Below are positions 7,952 to 16,753 of a DNA stretch of 64,000 nucleotides, one piece after another. Position 1 is the first letter of the stretch, and every line of letters begins with the position of its first letter. Below the pieces are notes generated by a model. That model made no database searches. It saw only the letters and a list, made by a program, of their open reading frames with translations, and was not told where the DNA came from. Both the position numbers and the translations under genes were made by a program. The DNA is taken from assembly GCF_002876705.1 (NCBI RefSeq), contig NZ_MDAG01000002.1:122020-186019 (forward strand), given 5' to 3'. The stretch is from Enterovibrio norvegicus_B (lineage in GTDB: Bacteria > Pseudomonadota > Gammaproteobacteria > Enterobacterales > Vibrionaceae).

Positions 7952-9898
7952 ATGGCTCGACTCTTTATCGCAGAAAAACCCAGCCTTGGCCGCGCAATTG
8001 TTGCCGCTTTGCCTAAGCCTCATAAAAACAATGACGGCTTCATTCAGGCCGCGAACGGTGACACAGTCACATGGTGTATTGGGCACTTACTCGAGCAAGC
8101 CGAACCCGATGCCTATGATGAAAAATACAAGACATGGCGTCTTGATGATCTGCCTATTATCCCTTCTGAATGGCAATTAAAGCCGCGAAAATCTGCCGCG
8201 AAGCAGCTTTCTGTTGTGAAAAAACTCCTACGTCAGTTCGATGACATCATCCATGCTGGTGACCCAGATCGAGAAGGGCAATTGCTGGTGGATGAGGTGT
8301 TCAGCCACGCGAAATTGCCTGCGGCGAAGAAACAAAAAATCCAACGTCTTTTGATTAACGACCTGAACGTGTCGGCAGTAAAAAAAGCACTGTCAGCATT
8401 ACGCAGCAACCTTGATTTTGTCCCGCTCTCAGTTTCTGCATTAGCCCGCTCTCGCGCTGATTGGCTATATGGCATGAACATGTCTCGCGCCTACACCTTG
8501 CTCGGTAAACAGGCTGGGTATCAAGGCGTGTTATCTGTAGGGCGCGTTCAAACGCCGGTATTGGGTTTGGTGGTTCGACGTGATCGAGAGATCGAGGCTT
8601 TCATCCCCAAGCCTTTTTATCAGCTAGACGCAGTGATTCCGTATCAAGGGAGTGACATTTTGGCACGCTGGCAGCCCAGTGAATCCTGTGAGCCTTGGCA
8701 AGATGAAGAAGGACGGGTGCTGTCGCGAAAGCTGGTAGAGAACGTTGCGAAACGCATTGAAGGCCAACCTGCAACGGTGACGGAATCGGAGCGCAAGAAC
8801 AGTAAACAAGCACCGCCTTTGCCATACAGCTTGTCGACCTTGCAGATAGATGCTGCAAAACGCTTTAACATGAGTGCAGCGGACGTATTGTCATGTTGTC
8901 AGTCGCTCTATGAAAAACACAAAGTCATCACCTATCCACGCTCTGATAGTCGCTACTTGCCGAAAGGCCATTTTAAAGAAGCGGGGAGCGTGACAACAGC
9001 CATCAGTAAAACCGCGTCATCACTTGGTGAGGCGGTTAAACATGCCAACTTATCGCTACGTTCTAAGGCGTGGAACGATGCCAAAGTTGAAGCGCACCAT
9101 GCGATCATTCCTACGGGTAAGAGCAGCAGTGCGTTAAGCAGCTACGAACAGAATGTTTACGAGTTGATTGCTCGCCAGTATCTGATGCAGTTTTATCCTG
9201 CCGCAGAGTATGCCGAAGCCAAACTGCGCTTCGTTATTGCGGGTGGGCAGTTCATTGCGAAAGGTAAACAGCTTATTGTTCAGGGTTGGCGCGTGCTGTT
9301 ATCCCGTGATAAAGCTGCACAAAAAGACGACATTGAAAGCCAAGTTCCACCGCTGGAAAAAGGCACCGTACTGACGTGTCTGCGTGGGGACATTAAAGAT
9401 TGCATGACAGAGCCGCCAAGGCATTTCACGGAAGCTACCTTACTTCAAGCCATGACGGGTATTGGTCGATTTGTGCAAGATGCCTCATTGAAGAAAATTC
9501 TACGAGAAACGGATGGTCTTGGCACAGAGGCTACCCGTGCGGGTATTTTGGATTTGCTCTTTAAACGCAGCTTGCTTTCACGAGAAGGCAAACAGATTCG
9601 GGCGACAGCGTCTGGATGTGGCTTGATTGATGCCTTACCTGAAAAAGCGGCGTACCCAGACATGACAGCGCAATGGGAGCGTCAACTGCATGACATGGCA
9701 GAAAAGAAGGGTTCGTATCAGCCCTTCATGACGGCGTTGGAATCTGAACTGTTAGCGCTAATGGGCTCCGTTCGACAAGGGCCAGTGCCTGAGAGCTTGT
9801 GCTCATTGCCACAAAGTCCTTCGTCGTTTAGGAAGAAAAAAGGTCGATCATTTTCAAGCAAGAAAAAGGGCTACCAGAAGAAATCGGTGAGCAAATAG
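7952..9898 (+). CDS. topB: DNA topoisomerase III
   Basis: 648 residues, type IA topoisomerase. It relaxes negatively supercoiled DNA and decatenates single-stranded regions of replicating chromosomes. The Toprim domain is at the N-terminus (LFIAEKPSLGRAI and AGDPDREGQLL). The catalytic tyrosine is Y328 in ITYPRSDSRYLP, the same number as in E. coli TopB. The C-terminal 30 residues are strongly basic (lysine/arginine/serine), as expected for the DNA-binding tail. It follows the ydjA-like gene as in E. coli. A bidirectional terminator separates it from the convergent GGDEF gene. Confidence 0.97.
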   Translation: MARLFIAEKPSLGRAIVAALPKPHKNNDGFIQAANGDTVTWCIGHLLEQAEPDAYDEKYKTWRLDDLPIIPSEWQLKPRKSAAKQLSVVKKLLRQFDDIIHAGDPDREGQLLVDEVFSHAKLPAAKKQKIQRLLINDLNVSAVKKALSALRSNLDFVPLSVSALARSRADWLYGMNMSRAYTLLGKQAGYQGVLSVGRVQTPVLGLVVRRDREIEAFIPKPFYQLDAVIPYQGSDILARWQPSESCEPWQDEEGRVLSRKLVENVAKRIEGQPATVTESERKNSKQAPPLPYSLSTLQIDAAKRFNMSAADVLSCCQSLYEKHKVITYPRSDSRYLPKGHFKEAGSVTTAISKTASSLGEAVKHANLSLRSKAWNDAKVEAHHAIIPTGKSSSALSSYEQNVYELIARQYLMQFYPAAEYAEAKLRFVIAGGQFIAKGKQLIVQGWRVLLSRDKAAQKDDIESQVPPLEKGTVLTCLRGDIKDCMTEPPRHFTEATLLQAMTGIGRFVQDASLKKILRETDGLGTEATRAGILDLLFKRSLLSREGKQIRATASGCGLIDALPEKAAYPDMTAQWERQLHDMAEKKGSYQPFMTALESELLALMGSVRQGPVPESLCSLPQSPSSFRKKKGRSFSSKKKGYQKKSVSK

Positions 9899-9926
9899 TG
9901 GCTGACATTTACGGCCAATATAAACG

Positions 9927-9958
9927 AAAAAATAGCGAAGTTTGCCGCGCTATTTTTT
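9927..9958. terminator. Bidirectional terminator between topB and the GGDEF gene
   Basis: Perfect arms AAAAAATAGCG (9927-9937) and CGCTATTTTTT (9948-9958) give a U run on both strands between convergent genes. Confidence 0.8.
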
Positions 9959-9985
9959 ATCAATGACACCTAGAGGCAAATGCCG

Positions 9986-11593
9986 CTACAAGACAAACGC
10001 ACAATCTTTGCCGCTGCTTTTGGCTTCATACAAAGCAACATCAGCATCAATGAATAGCTGTTGTTGGTTGCTTGCTCTATCAGGGATCGTGGTTTTACCG
10101 CCAATGCTGATGGTAACACATGGCGAAACCGGTGACGTTTCATGCATGATTTGAAGCTTGCGAACGGCATTTAACGCGCGCTGAGCAATGGCTGAAGCAC
10201 TTTCTGAATCACAGCCAGGAAGCAGATAAACAAACTCTTCACCACCAAATCGTGCAAACAACGCGCCTGCGCGTCTCTCTACTTTGCTTAAAGCGCTCGC
10301 CACTTTCATCAAACATAAATCGCCCAATGCATGTCCGTATTTATCGTTGTATTGCTTAAAATGGTCGATATCGACAATCAGCATAGACAGTGGCATGTGA
10401 TAGCGTCTTGCACGTCGCCATTCCTCTTCAAGCTTCTCGTCGAGCATGCGTCGGTTGGGGACTTGTGTCAGGCTGTCTTCGCGCGAAATTTGATTGAGGC
10501 GTTTGTTCGCATTTTCCAACTGCGCAGTGCGTTCTGCAACACGATGCTCCAACGATTGGTTGAGCGCTTTGAGGTCGTCTTGCGCATGTCGTTGTATCAG
10601 ATGTTGAGACATGGTCACGCCAAGAAGTTTCAACAACTCGCTGTGGTAACTTTTCAACGGTGTCCCCGTCAACAAGTTGTCGCACGCAATCCAGCCAATC
10701 GCTTCATCACTGTCCCACAATGAAATGGTGGCATTCCAGCCAACGCCCACTTCTTTGCTTGCGTGATAGAGCGGTGTCCCTTCGTTGATGGTGATATGTT
10801 GACGACGGTCGAGTGTCTTTTTCGCGTGATAATGTTCATCAATGGCAGCGGAATACCACTGTTCATTGGTAACAACACCGTGAACGTCTGTGCCATACGT
10901 TCCGCGCAAAATACCCGTGCGATTGTTCACCAAGAAAATCGCCATACGGTCGAAATCTAATGCGTGGATGCATTCATAAACAGCGGTATGGAGCATGTTA
11001 TCAAGGGAGTGAGCATGCCATAAACGCATCGATATTTTATGCAAGATATGCAACTGCTCGAGTAGGCCTTTTTGTGAACGGACCTCTAAGTGCCACTTTT
11101 TGAGTGTGAGGTCATGGTGGCTTTTCTCGCGCTCTAACGCGTCATGTTGCAAATGGCCATCAAGTGCACCTGCTATGAAGGTCGCTAGCATCGTAAGCGT
11201 CGAATACACATTGGCGTCTAGTGGCTGAGAGAAACGGATGGCAAGGCAGCCAAAAGTGTCTCCTCGCACTGATAAATCGATCAGTAAATGGCTTGAGCCA
11301 AGAACATCGATACGTTTATCGGCAGCAAGCCACGTGTTGATCTGTGCCACGGATGTGGAGGTCTCTTTACTAAATGCGATAGCAGGCACGTGAACATGGA
11401 TATCTTGGTTTTCCATGGCCGTGAGTAAGTGCCAGCTGTTCTCAGAGCCAGAAACGACAAACAATTCGAGGTGGGAAATATCAGCATGGTTGGAGAGTGT
11501 TTGGGCGAGCGACAAACAAAAAGAGCTCGTGTCTTTTTGCTGACAAACGACTTCATTCACGCTGAGGCAGAACGCAGAATCCAAAGCTTGCAT
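9986..11593 (-). CDS. Diguanylate cyclase with GAF-like sensor region
   Basis: 535 residues from the ATG at 11593. The frame is open further upstream to a TTG, but the ATG has a good GGGAG upstream and is preferred. Two GAF-like regions fill about residues 1-340; these are judged by pattern, not by a search. A charged coiled coil links them to a C-terminal GGDEF domain with the active-site motif GGEEF at about residues 450-454, so it should make cyclic di-GMP from GTP. The product-inhibition I-site (RxxD five residues before the motif) is absent: the matching residues read RAGA. There are no transmembrane segments, so it is cytoplasmic. It stands alone on the minus strand, convergent with topB. 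Confidence 0.88.
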   Translation of the reverse strand: MQALDSAFCLSVNEVVCQQKDTSSFCLSLAQTLSNHADISHLELFVVSGSENSWHLLTAMENQDIHVHVPAIAFSKETSTSVAQINTWLAADKRIDVLGSSHLLIDLSVRGDTFGCLAIRFSQPLDANVYSTLTMLATFIAGALDGHLQHDALEREKSHHDLTLKKWHLEVRSQKGLLEQLHILHKISMRLWHAHSLDNMLHTAVYECIHALDFDRMAIFLVNNRTGILRGTYGTDVHGVVTNEQWYSAAIDEHYHAKKTLDRRQHITINEGTPLYHASKEVGVGWNATISLWDSDEAIGWIACDNLLTGTPLKSYHSELLKLLGVTMSQHLIQRHAQDDLKALNQSLEHRVAERTAQLENANKRLNQISREDSLTQVPNRRMLDEKLEEEWRRARRYHMPLSMLIVDIDHFKQYNDKYGHALGDLCLMKVASALSKVERRAGALFARFGGEEFVYLLPGCDSESASAIAQRALNAVRKLQIMHETSPVSPCVTISIGGKTTIPDRASNQQQLFIDADVALYEAKSSGKDCAFVL

Positions 11594-11833
11594 GCCCGCC
11601 AACTCCCTTTTCACGACCAAATTCAAAATGTGATCTTGCTTCTAAAGTATGTAAGGATTAAGTATGACACCTATTGGTATTAGAAATGCCTGAATATCTA
11701 TCATATACGACTTATATCACAGGTGGGATGGTTGACATGTGATCATGGCAAACACTTTGATAACAAAGAGATGCGAAGTTGTTTCAGGGCTCAATATTAC
11801 ATGACATATAAGATCGATTTATTGTCATTAATT

Positions 11834-12592
11834 CTATGCACTGTAAGCAAAAACACACCCGACTAACGTCATGATGAACAAGAACCATTTCAAGGTTTTG
11901 GGTTTAGCTTTGACGGCAAACTTCACCGCAATCCATGCACCAAACATAGAGCCGGTGGCGAGCAGCAAACCTGGCAGCCAAAGAATCAAATCTTGCCAAA
12001 TAAATATCGCAAGAGACACTCCCGTGAATGCAAGGGTGCAGACTAGCTTAAGAGCATTACCTCGAACCAAATCGTACCTTAACGTTCCGCACAGTGCGGC
12101 TAACAGAACGAAACCTACCCCCGCTTGAACAAATCCTCCATAAAACCCAGCGATGCCTAAACTCAGCCATGATGCAGGCGTGTCAGCCACCTTTTTTATG
12201 TCTGCTGCTTCTTCTGGCGCAACCAATGAAGGCTTCACGAGCATAATGAAAGCCATGAGTAACATGGTGCCTAAAAGCAAAGGCTTGATGATGGATGATG
12301 GCAACCACGCTGCCGCAGAAGCACCGATAGTGCCACCTAGCAAGGTTGGGATAAGAATAGGGATCAGATCGGAGGTATCCAGTCGCTTATGGTGACGAAA
12401 GCCTGCAACACCAGACACGCTTTGCATCATCACGCCCACGCGGTTAGTGGCGTTGGCCACTTCTGCAGGCATACCGAGCACGATCAACGCGGGAATGGTG
12501 AGGTTTGAGCCGCCGCCAGCAAGCGTGTTGATGATACCAGCAACAAAACCCAGCACGATGAGTAGAACACCAAATGCTATCGAGATATCCAT
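11834..12592 (-). CDS. TSUP (TauE/SafE) family membrane permease
   Basis: 252 residues from the ATG at 12592, with AAGG about 8 bases upstream. The frame stays open upstream through the tRNA fragment, but that part is not coding. About eight hydrophobic segments and the family's first-helix pattern GFVAGIINTLAGGGSNLTIP identify a TSUP sulfite/sulfonate-type exporter. The substrate is unknown. The gene originally lay downstream of the tRNA-Pro gene; the integrated element now stands between them, and the tRNA's old terminator remains just upstream of this gene. Confidence 0.9.
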   Translation of the reverse strand: MDISIAFGVLLIVLGFVAGIINTLAGGGSNLTIPALIVLGMPAEVANATNRVGVMMQSVSGVAGFRHHKRLDTSDLIPILIPTLLGGTIGASAAAWLPSSIIKPLLLGTMLLMAFIMLVKPSLVAPEEAADIKKVADTPASWLSLGIAGFYGGFVQAGVGFVLLAALCGTLRYDLVRGNALKLVCTLAFTGVSLAIFIWQDLILWLPGLLLATGSMFGAWIAVKFAVKAKPKTLKWFLFIMTLVGCVFAYSA

Positions 12593-12681
12593 ATCATCAA
12601 CCTTTGTGTTATGAAGCGAAAACCAGCGCGTAATTCTATAACTTAACATGCTGTAAAAACGGGGCATGCGGCGTTTAAACG

Positions 12682-12711
12682 AAAAAAGCCCGCAGCGATT
12701 ATGCTGCGGGC
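12682..12711 (-). terminator. Ancestral tRNA-Pro terminator stranded beside attL
   Basis: Nine-bp GC stem (12688-12696 with 12703-12711), six-base loop and six U on the minus strand. It directly abuts the left copy of the tRNA-Pro 3' end. Before integration it would have terminated the tRNA transcript. Confidence 0.85.
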
Positions 12712-12713
12712 TT

Positions 12714-12767
12714 TCGAAAAATGGTCGGTCTGAGAGGATTTGAACCTCCGACCCCTGACACCCCATG
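12714..12767. repeat. attL: 54-bp copy of the tRNA-Pro 3' end
   Basis: Perfect copy of 24345-24398. It covers the tRNA from the anticodon loop through the encoded CCA, plus eight bases beyond. The 5' half of the tRNA is missing here, so this is not a functional gene. Confidence 0.95.
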
Positions 12768-12836
12768 GGCTACCTATTACAGCTAACCCTATGATCTTAT
12801 GAGGCTAGTTAGTCATGTGCAATTTGGAGTATGTAC

Positions 12837-13748
12837 ATGGCAACGTTCAGAACCCTTCCGAGCGGTAATGTCAACGCGATGATTCGAAAGCGTGGACAGA
12901 AAGCAATAACGAAGACTTTTACCTCCTTAGCCGCTGCAAAAAGGTGGGCAGAGTTAGTGGAGTCTGTCGAACCTGTCACCCTTCAATTCATCGGTAACAA
13001 GTATTTGGCAAAGCTAAAAGGACGCGGAGGCACGGAGTCTACGACATATAGGCTGCGCAATCTTTGCACTCACTTACCGAAAGACCCTAAGAAAATCAAA
13101 CCAGAAGACTTGGACGTATATATAGAGGAACGTTCGAGGACTGTCTCTGATTCGACTATCCGCCTTGAGTTGCAACTACTATCTCGCATCATGAAATCAG
13201 CTAGGATGGCCAATCCAGTTGAAGGCTATACGTTGCCCAAAGCCGGTAAACCAAGAGAGTTGATACTTACTGCTGAGCAATACAAGCGAATAGTTAATGA
13301 TATTGCGCCAAAGGTTAAACCGTTAGTCATTCTTAGTTGGGAAACCGCTATGAGACGCAGCGAGATGTTAAGTATCACTACCGACTGTATTGACTGGGAT
13401 AGACGAACGCTACTTCTGCTCGATACTAAGAATGGACATAGTAGGGAAGTACCATTAAACACGAGGGCATTAAAGGTGTTGCAGGAGGCTTCTCATTTGG
13501 TCACAAGTGGCATTTTATTTTCAAGCAAACCATACACAGTAAGCCAAGCATTTAGGCGATCTTGCGACAGACTGGGTTTGCATAAAGCGCTGTGTTTTCA
13601 TTCTTTGCGACACACAGCGATTACACGCTACGCCAGACTTGGCTTAAACGCTATGCAATTGCAGGTCATCTCAGGGCATAGGGATATAACGATGCTTGCT
13701 AGGTATACGCATCTTCAGGCGTCAGACTTGGTTTTCCTGATTGAGTAG
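12837..13748 (+). CDS. Tyrosine-type site-specific integrase
   Basis: 303 residues. The frame also offers an ATG at 12831, but the GGAG at 12826-12829 is seven bases from the ATG at 12837, which decides the start. The N-terminal part is a SAM-like core-binding domain (about residues 50-130). The catalytic domain shows the full set: R in ETAMRRSEM, K in TKNGHSRE, HxxR in HSLRHTAI, H in SGHRD and the nucleophile Y in LARYTHL. It should integrate and excise the element at the tRNA-Pro site. It lies 70 bases from attL, at the end distant from the intact tRNA. No excisionase of the lambda type is seen; the AlpA-like protein may fill that role, as in P4-like elements. Confidence 0.95.
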   Translation: MATFRTLPSGNVNAMIRKRGQKAITKTFTSLAAAKRWAELVESVEPVTLQFIGNKYLAKLKGRGGTESTTYRLRNLCTHLPKDPKKIKPEDLDVYIEERSRTVSDSTIRLELQLLSRIMKSARMANPVEGYTLPKAGKPRELILTAEQYKRIVNDIAPKVKPLVILSWETAMRRSEMLSITTDCIDWDRRTLLLLDTKNGHSREVPLNTRALKVLQEASHLVTSGILFSSKPYTVSQAFRRSCDRLGLHKALCFHSLRHTAITRYARLGLNAMQLQVISGHRDITMLARYTHLQASDLVFLIE

Positions 13749-13958
13749 AATTACTACAAGGTTTCGGAAGTCAGTAAGGTACCTAGCCTTTTATTTAAAA
13801 GAATTAAGGCGTGGAACGACGCGATGCTTTATCTTCTCAGTTCATCACACGGGGGAGGCACTTAACTATTATTGCGAGCTGGACTCGAGGTTAAGCGGAC
13901 CCCTTCAACTGCAAGTGTCAATAGTAATATTTTGAATTTAAGAGGGAAATGATTTTTC
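13749..13958. other. Gap between integrase and HEPN-like gene
   Basis: 210 bases. A 64-codon plus-strand frame overlapping the integrase end lacks a proper start and known features, so I do not call a gene. A GAGGGAAA stretch near 13942 probably serves the next gene. Confidence 0.4.
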
Positions 13959-14627
13959 ATGGGCAACTTGACCGAAATTTTCAATCAAGCTATTCCCGCA
14001 AGCAGCCACTTCGACCTGAACTACAAATTATTGGCTAGTTTGTGTCGTAGTACGGAGTTGGCCATATCAAATTCAATTCAGCACTATGAACAGAATGGTC
14101 TTGAATTTGAGGAAATCGATGTCGACCCCGAAACAGGTCCAATTGGCTTTGAGCATTACGATGATATCACAGACCATGATGTCCTAGATCTTGATAGTAC
14201 GGTGAAAGTTCACTTTCCAAGCATGCAGAGACGGTCCGTTTATTTAACCATATTTGGTGTTTTCGAACATGAGCTAGAACTTTTCTGCAAGCTTATTTCG
14301 CGTAAAAACAGTACGAAGATTGAAGTTACGGATTTCAAAGGCTCTGGCATTGAGCGTTCTGCTCTCTATCTGAATAAGTGCATGGATATCAGAGTGTCAA
14401 CGACAATGTTACGTAAGTTGCAGAAGTTAAGAAATATATGTGCTCACCAAGATGCGAAATACAAACTGCCCGACGGACAAGATATCCAAGAGATCACTAC
14501 GCTGGTTAATGCGAACCCTGACCTACTGGAGCTCGACCAACTAGAAGGGAAGGTCATTCTAAAAGCAGGCTTTCTCGACTGGGCTTTGGGTGTTATTTAT
14601 GATTTCTTTCGGGATATTGAACAATGA
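13959..14627 (+). CDS. HEPN-like protein, possible RNase effector
   Basis: 222 residues, no signal peptide or membrane segment, mostly predicted helical. Around residues 159-164 it reads RNICAH inside LRKLQKLRNICAHQDAKY. This matches the Rx4H signature of HEPN domains, whose active members cut RNA and occur in toxin-antitoxin and anti-phage systems. An aromatic-rich helix with EHELELF (about residues 108-114) could be the first core helix. No partner nucleotidyltransferase (MNT) antitoxin lies next to it. The place just after the integrase is typical for cargo. The Shine-Dalgarno (GAGGG) is rather far, about 13 bases. The HEPN call rests on one motif and on context. Confidence 0.55.
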   Translation: MGNLTEIFNQAIPASSHFDLNYKLLASLCRSTELAISNSIQHYEQNGLEFEEIDVDPETGPIGFEHYDDITDHDVLDLDSTVKVHFPSMQRRSVYLTIFGVFEHELELFCKLISRKNSTKIEVTDFKGSGIERSALYLNKCMDIRVSTTMLRKLQKLRNICAHQDAKYKLPDGQDIQEITTLVNANPDLLELDQLEGKVILKAGFLDWALGVIYDFFRDIEQ

Positions 14628-14730
14628 GCTAGTTGAGAATGCAGCTATAGAGAACATACTCTCCTAATCATTTGCTTTTGCCCGATTATGGTCGAATTTG
14701 AGTCCAAATTTCGTCGCGGCGTATTGCTAG

Positions 14731-15024
14731 AAAACCGTCGCTGTTTGGTCGTGTAGAAGCTTTGCTTCGGAGGATGGGAGTTACTACAAAGTAGAAGGGT
14801 TGATCGAACTTAGGAATACTAAACACGTCCAATCGGACCTGTTCAACAACGAACCAGGGAACCCGAACTTGATGAAAGCGTTCGACTGCCTGAACAAGCG
14901 ATATGGAGAGGGTGCTTTGTTCATGGCTGCGCAGGGTATTTCGCCAAAGTGGGGAATGCGTCGGGAGTATCTGTCGCCGCAGTACACAACGAACTGGAAA
15001 AACATCCCCTCAATCAGGTGCTGA
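14731..15024 (+). pseudogene. 3' remnant of umuC (Pol V catalytic subunit)
   Basis: The plus frame is open from 14731 to a TGA at 15022-15024 and has no good start. Its sequence reads like the C-terminal tail of UmuC proteins: QSDLFN, then LMKAFDCLNKRYGEG, FMAAQGI, and the closing LSPQYTTNWKNIP, the DUF4113-type end. The polymerase core is absent, so about 80 codons of a roughly 420-codon gene remain. Upstream 14628-14730 shows no more of it. It suggests the element, or an ancestor, once carried umuC or umuDC and lost it by deletion when other cargo came in. Confidence 0.65.
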
Positions 15025-15306
15025 TACTCTGAAGTATTCCCAGTTAAGCACACTGCTCATTTCAGCTCAAATCAGGGTGTGACAAATAACTAAATTATTG
15101 GGTGCTTCAGTCTGTTCCACATGTCCATATTGGTTGTCATTATGAATAAAAGGTTTTTGGGTGAAACTATCTGATTTTAATCGATTATCGGCAGTTTTTT
15201 GCCGTTAAAATGGACATGGATGACAGAGTTTGCCACTACGTTGTGAGCGACAGATCTTTTTGTTTGGGAATACACTTCTACTTCCACTTTTTGGTGAATT
15301 TTATAT

Positions 15307-15322
15307 TGGTACGGAAATTGCT
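15307..15322 (+). promoter_or_regulatory. Sigma-54 (RpoN) promoter of the element flagellin
   Basis: TGGTACG-N4-TTGCT fits the -24/-12 consensus TGGYRYR-N4-TTGCW, with the invariant GG (15308-15309) and GC (15320-15321) exactly ten bases apart. Transcription would start near 15334, 26 bases before the ATG. Polar flagellin flaA of vibrios is also sigma-54 dependent. Confidence 0.85.
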
Positions 15323-15359
15323 TTAACCAGCCGTCAGCTGTCTTTATTTTGAGTCGAAA

Positions 15360-16583
15360 ATGGTTGGAATTGCCGTCAATACAAACAAAAACGCAATGGC
15401 ATTGCAGAAGCATTTGAACAAAACGAATCTTGCTCTTATCGATGATATGAAGAAAGTCTCTTCAGGTTCGAAGATCAACAGTGCAAAAGACGATGCAGCA
15501 GGGTTGCAGATTTCAAACCGTTTGATTGCGCAAAAATCTGGTCATGACGTTGCAGTTAAGAATGCCAATGATGGTATCTCTATACTGCAAGTCGCTGAAG
15601 GTGCCATGCAAGAGATGAGTGAAATGCTGATGCGCATTCGCGATCTGTCTGTTCAATCGGCTAATGGCAGTTACACAGAAGCCGAACGTACCGCAATGCA
15701 AGAAGAAGTCGACAACATATTCGATGAAATGAACCGAGTCAAACAAACGACCAGTTTTGGTGGGCAGCGACTCTTAAACGGCACATTCGAGGGGCGGTCT
15801 TTTCAAATAGGAGCTGACAGTGGAGAAGCGATTAGAGTCGAGCTTCCGGAGCTGATTGCCGATGAAGGCTACCGTCAAGATGCAATTGGAGTTTGGCACA
15901 GCAAAGGTGGTGCCGTTAAAAGTGATTGGACGGCTGGGGCTGACAACACCTTAATTATCAAATTTCGATATTCCGACTCCCCAATAGAGTCTAACAAGCC
16001 TTTCACGGTGGAGGTTCCCGTCAATGAGGGGGACGATTTACAAACTGTCATGACTGCAATCAATGGTGCTGATGAAAGATTCAACGCCTTTATTTCTGAC
16101 ACAGGACAAACGGTTGCTTTTGACCAAGCACTAGACAGCAATTACGTATTGCCAACACTTGTTATGCCGAAGAAGAACTCACCATATCTTTTTGTTGGGT
16201 TTGAGGGAACTGCTGCTCTAGAATTGTTCGCGACTGGTAACTCCAGACCGGGAGGACCATTGATGCAAGATACGATTTGGAAATTTGATGTATCGAGCCA
16301 AGGCAATGCACAACATACTGTAATTAGAACTGATGAAGTGCTCCGAAAAATAGACCAGCAAAGAGCTAGCCTTGGTGCTCTAGAGAACAGATTTGAAAGT
16401 GCAATTGATAATCTATTAAACGCGAAGGAAAATACCGCTGCTTCCAACAGCAGAATTCGTGATACTGACTTCGCAAAAAGTGCGGTTACACTCGCAAAGA
16501 GACAAATCAATTCGCAGGCTGGCAGCACAATGCTAGCCCAAGCGAACAAAACGCCGGAAGGTATATTGAGTTTACTTTCATAG
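15360..16583 (+). CDS. Flagellin carried on the integrated element
   Basis: 407 residues, complete. The N-terminal D0/D1 region shows the conserved flagellin patterns KINSAKDDAAGLQISNRL (about residues 40-57), NANDGISILQ, and TTSFGGQRLLNG. The C-terminal D1/D0 region shows ENRFESAI, SRIRDTDFAK and the closing QANKTPEGILSLLS. The middle (about residues 165-330) is divergent and would form the exposed surface of the filament. It is about 30 residues longer than typical Vibrio polar flagellins. No chaperone, cap or other flagellar gene is nearby, so it must use the host's export and assembly. It has a near-consensus sigma-54 promoter. The Shine-Dalgarno is weak (GAG seven bases upstream). Confidence 0.95.
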   Translation: MVGIAVNTNKNAMALQKHLNKTNLALIDDMKKVSSGSKINSAKDDAAGLQISNRLIAQKSGHDVAVKNANDGISILQVAEGAMQEMSEMLMRIRDLSVQSANGSYTEAERTAMQEEVDNIFDEMNRVKQTTSFGGQRLLNGTFEGRSFQIGADSGEAIRVELPELIADEGYRQDAIGVWHSKGGAVKSDWTAGADNTLIIKFRYSDSPIESNKPFTVEVPVNEGDDLQTVMTAINGADERFNAFISDTGQTVAFDQALDSNYVLPTLVMPKKNSPYLFVGFEGTAALELFATGNSRPGGPLMQDTIWKFDVSSQGNAQHTVIRTDEVLRKIDQQRASLGALENRFESAIDNLLNAKENTAASNSRIRDTDFAKSAVTLAKRQINSQAGSTMLAQANKTPEGILSLLS

Positions 16584-16705
16584 CGCACGGTAAGAAGGGA
16601 AATGCGTGCGGCATCGACTGAATGGTTTTAGTGGTCAATTCAGAGAAAACAAAAAAGTTTCCTGACTTTTAAAATTGGATAAATTTCCGATGGGCATATT
16701 TTGAC

Positions 16706-16753
16706 CCAGGGGAGGGGGTGTTGCCGGTGGTCCCGCCCCTCCCTTGACTGGGT
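16706..16753. other. GC-rich hairpin after the flagellin gene
   Basis: GGGAGGGG (16711-16718) pairs with CCCCTCCC (16737-16744), and outer CCCAG pairs with CTGGG. There is no U run on the plus strand. It could stabilise the 3' end of the flagellin mRNA or act as a weak terminator. Confidence 0.45.

Noticed and set aside
12593..12766. 58-residue N-terminal extension of the TSUP permease
   Set aside because: It runs through the tRNA fragment and the old terminator; the ATG at 12592 gives the normal family start.
13741..13935. 64-codon frame after the integrase
   Set aside because: TTG start, no ribosome site, no known pattern.
15180..15195. GCCGATAA on the minus strand, a possible sigma-28 -10 element
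   Set aside because: No TAAA 15 bases upstream, and it points to the umuC remnant, with no gene to drive.
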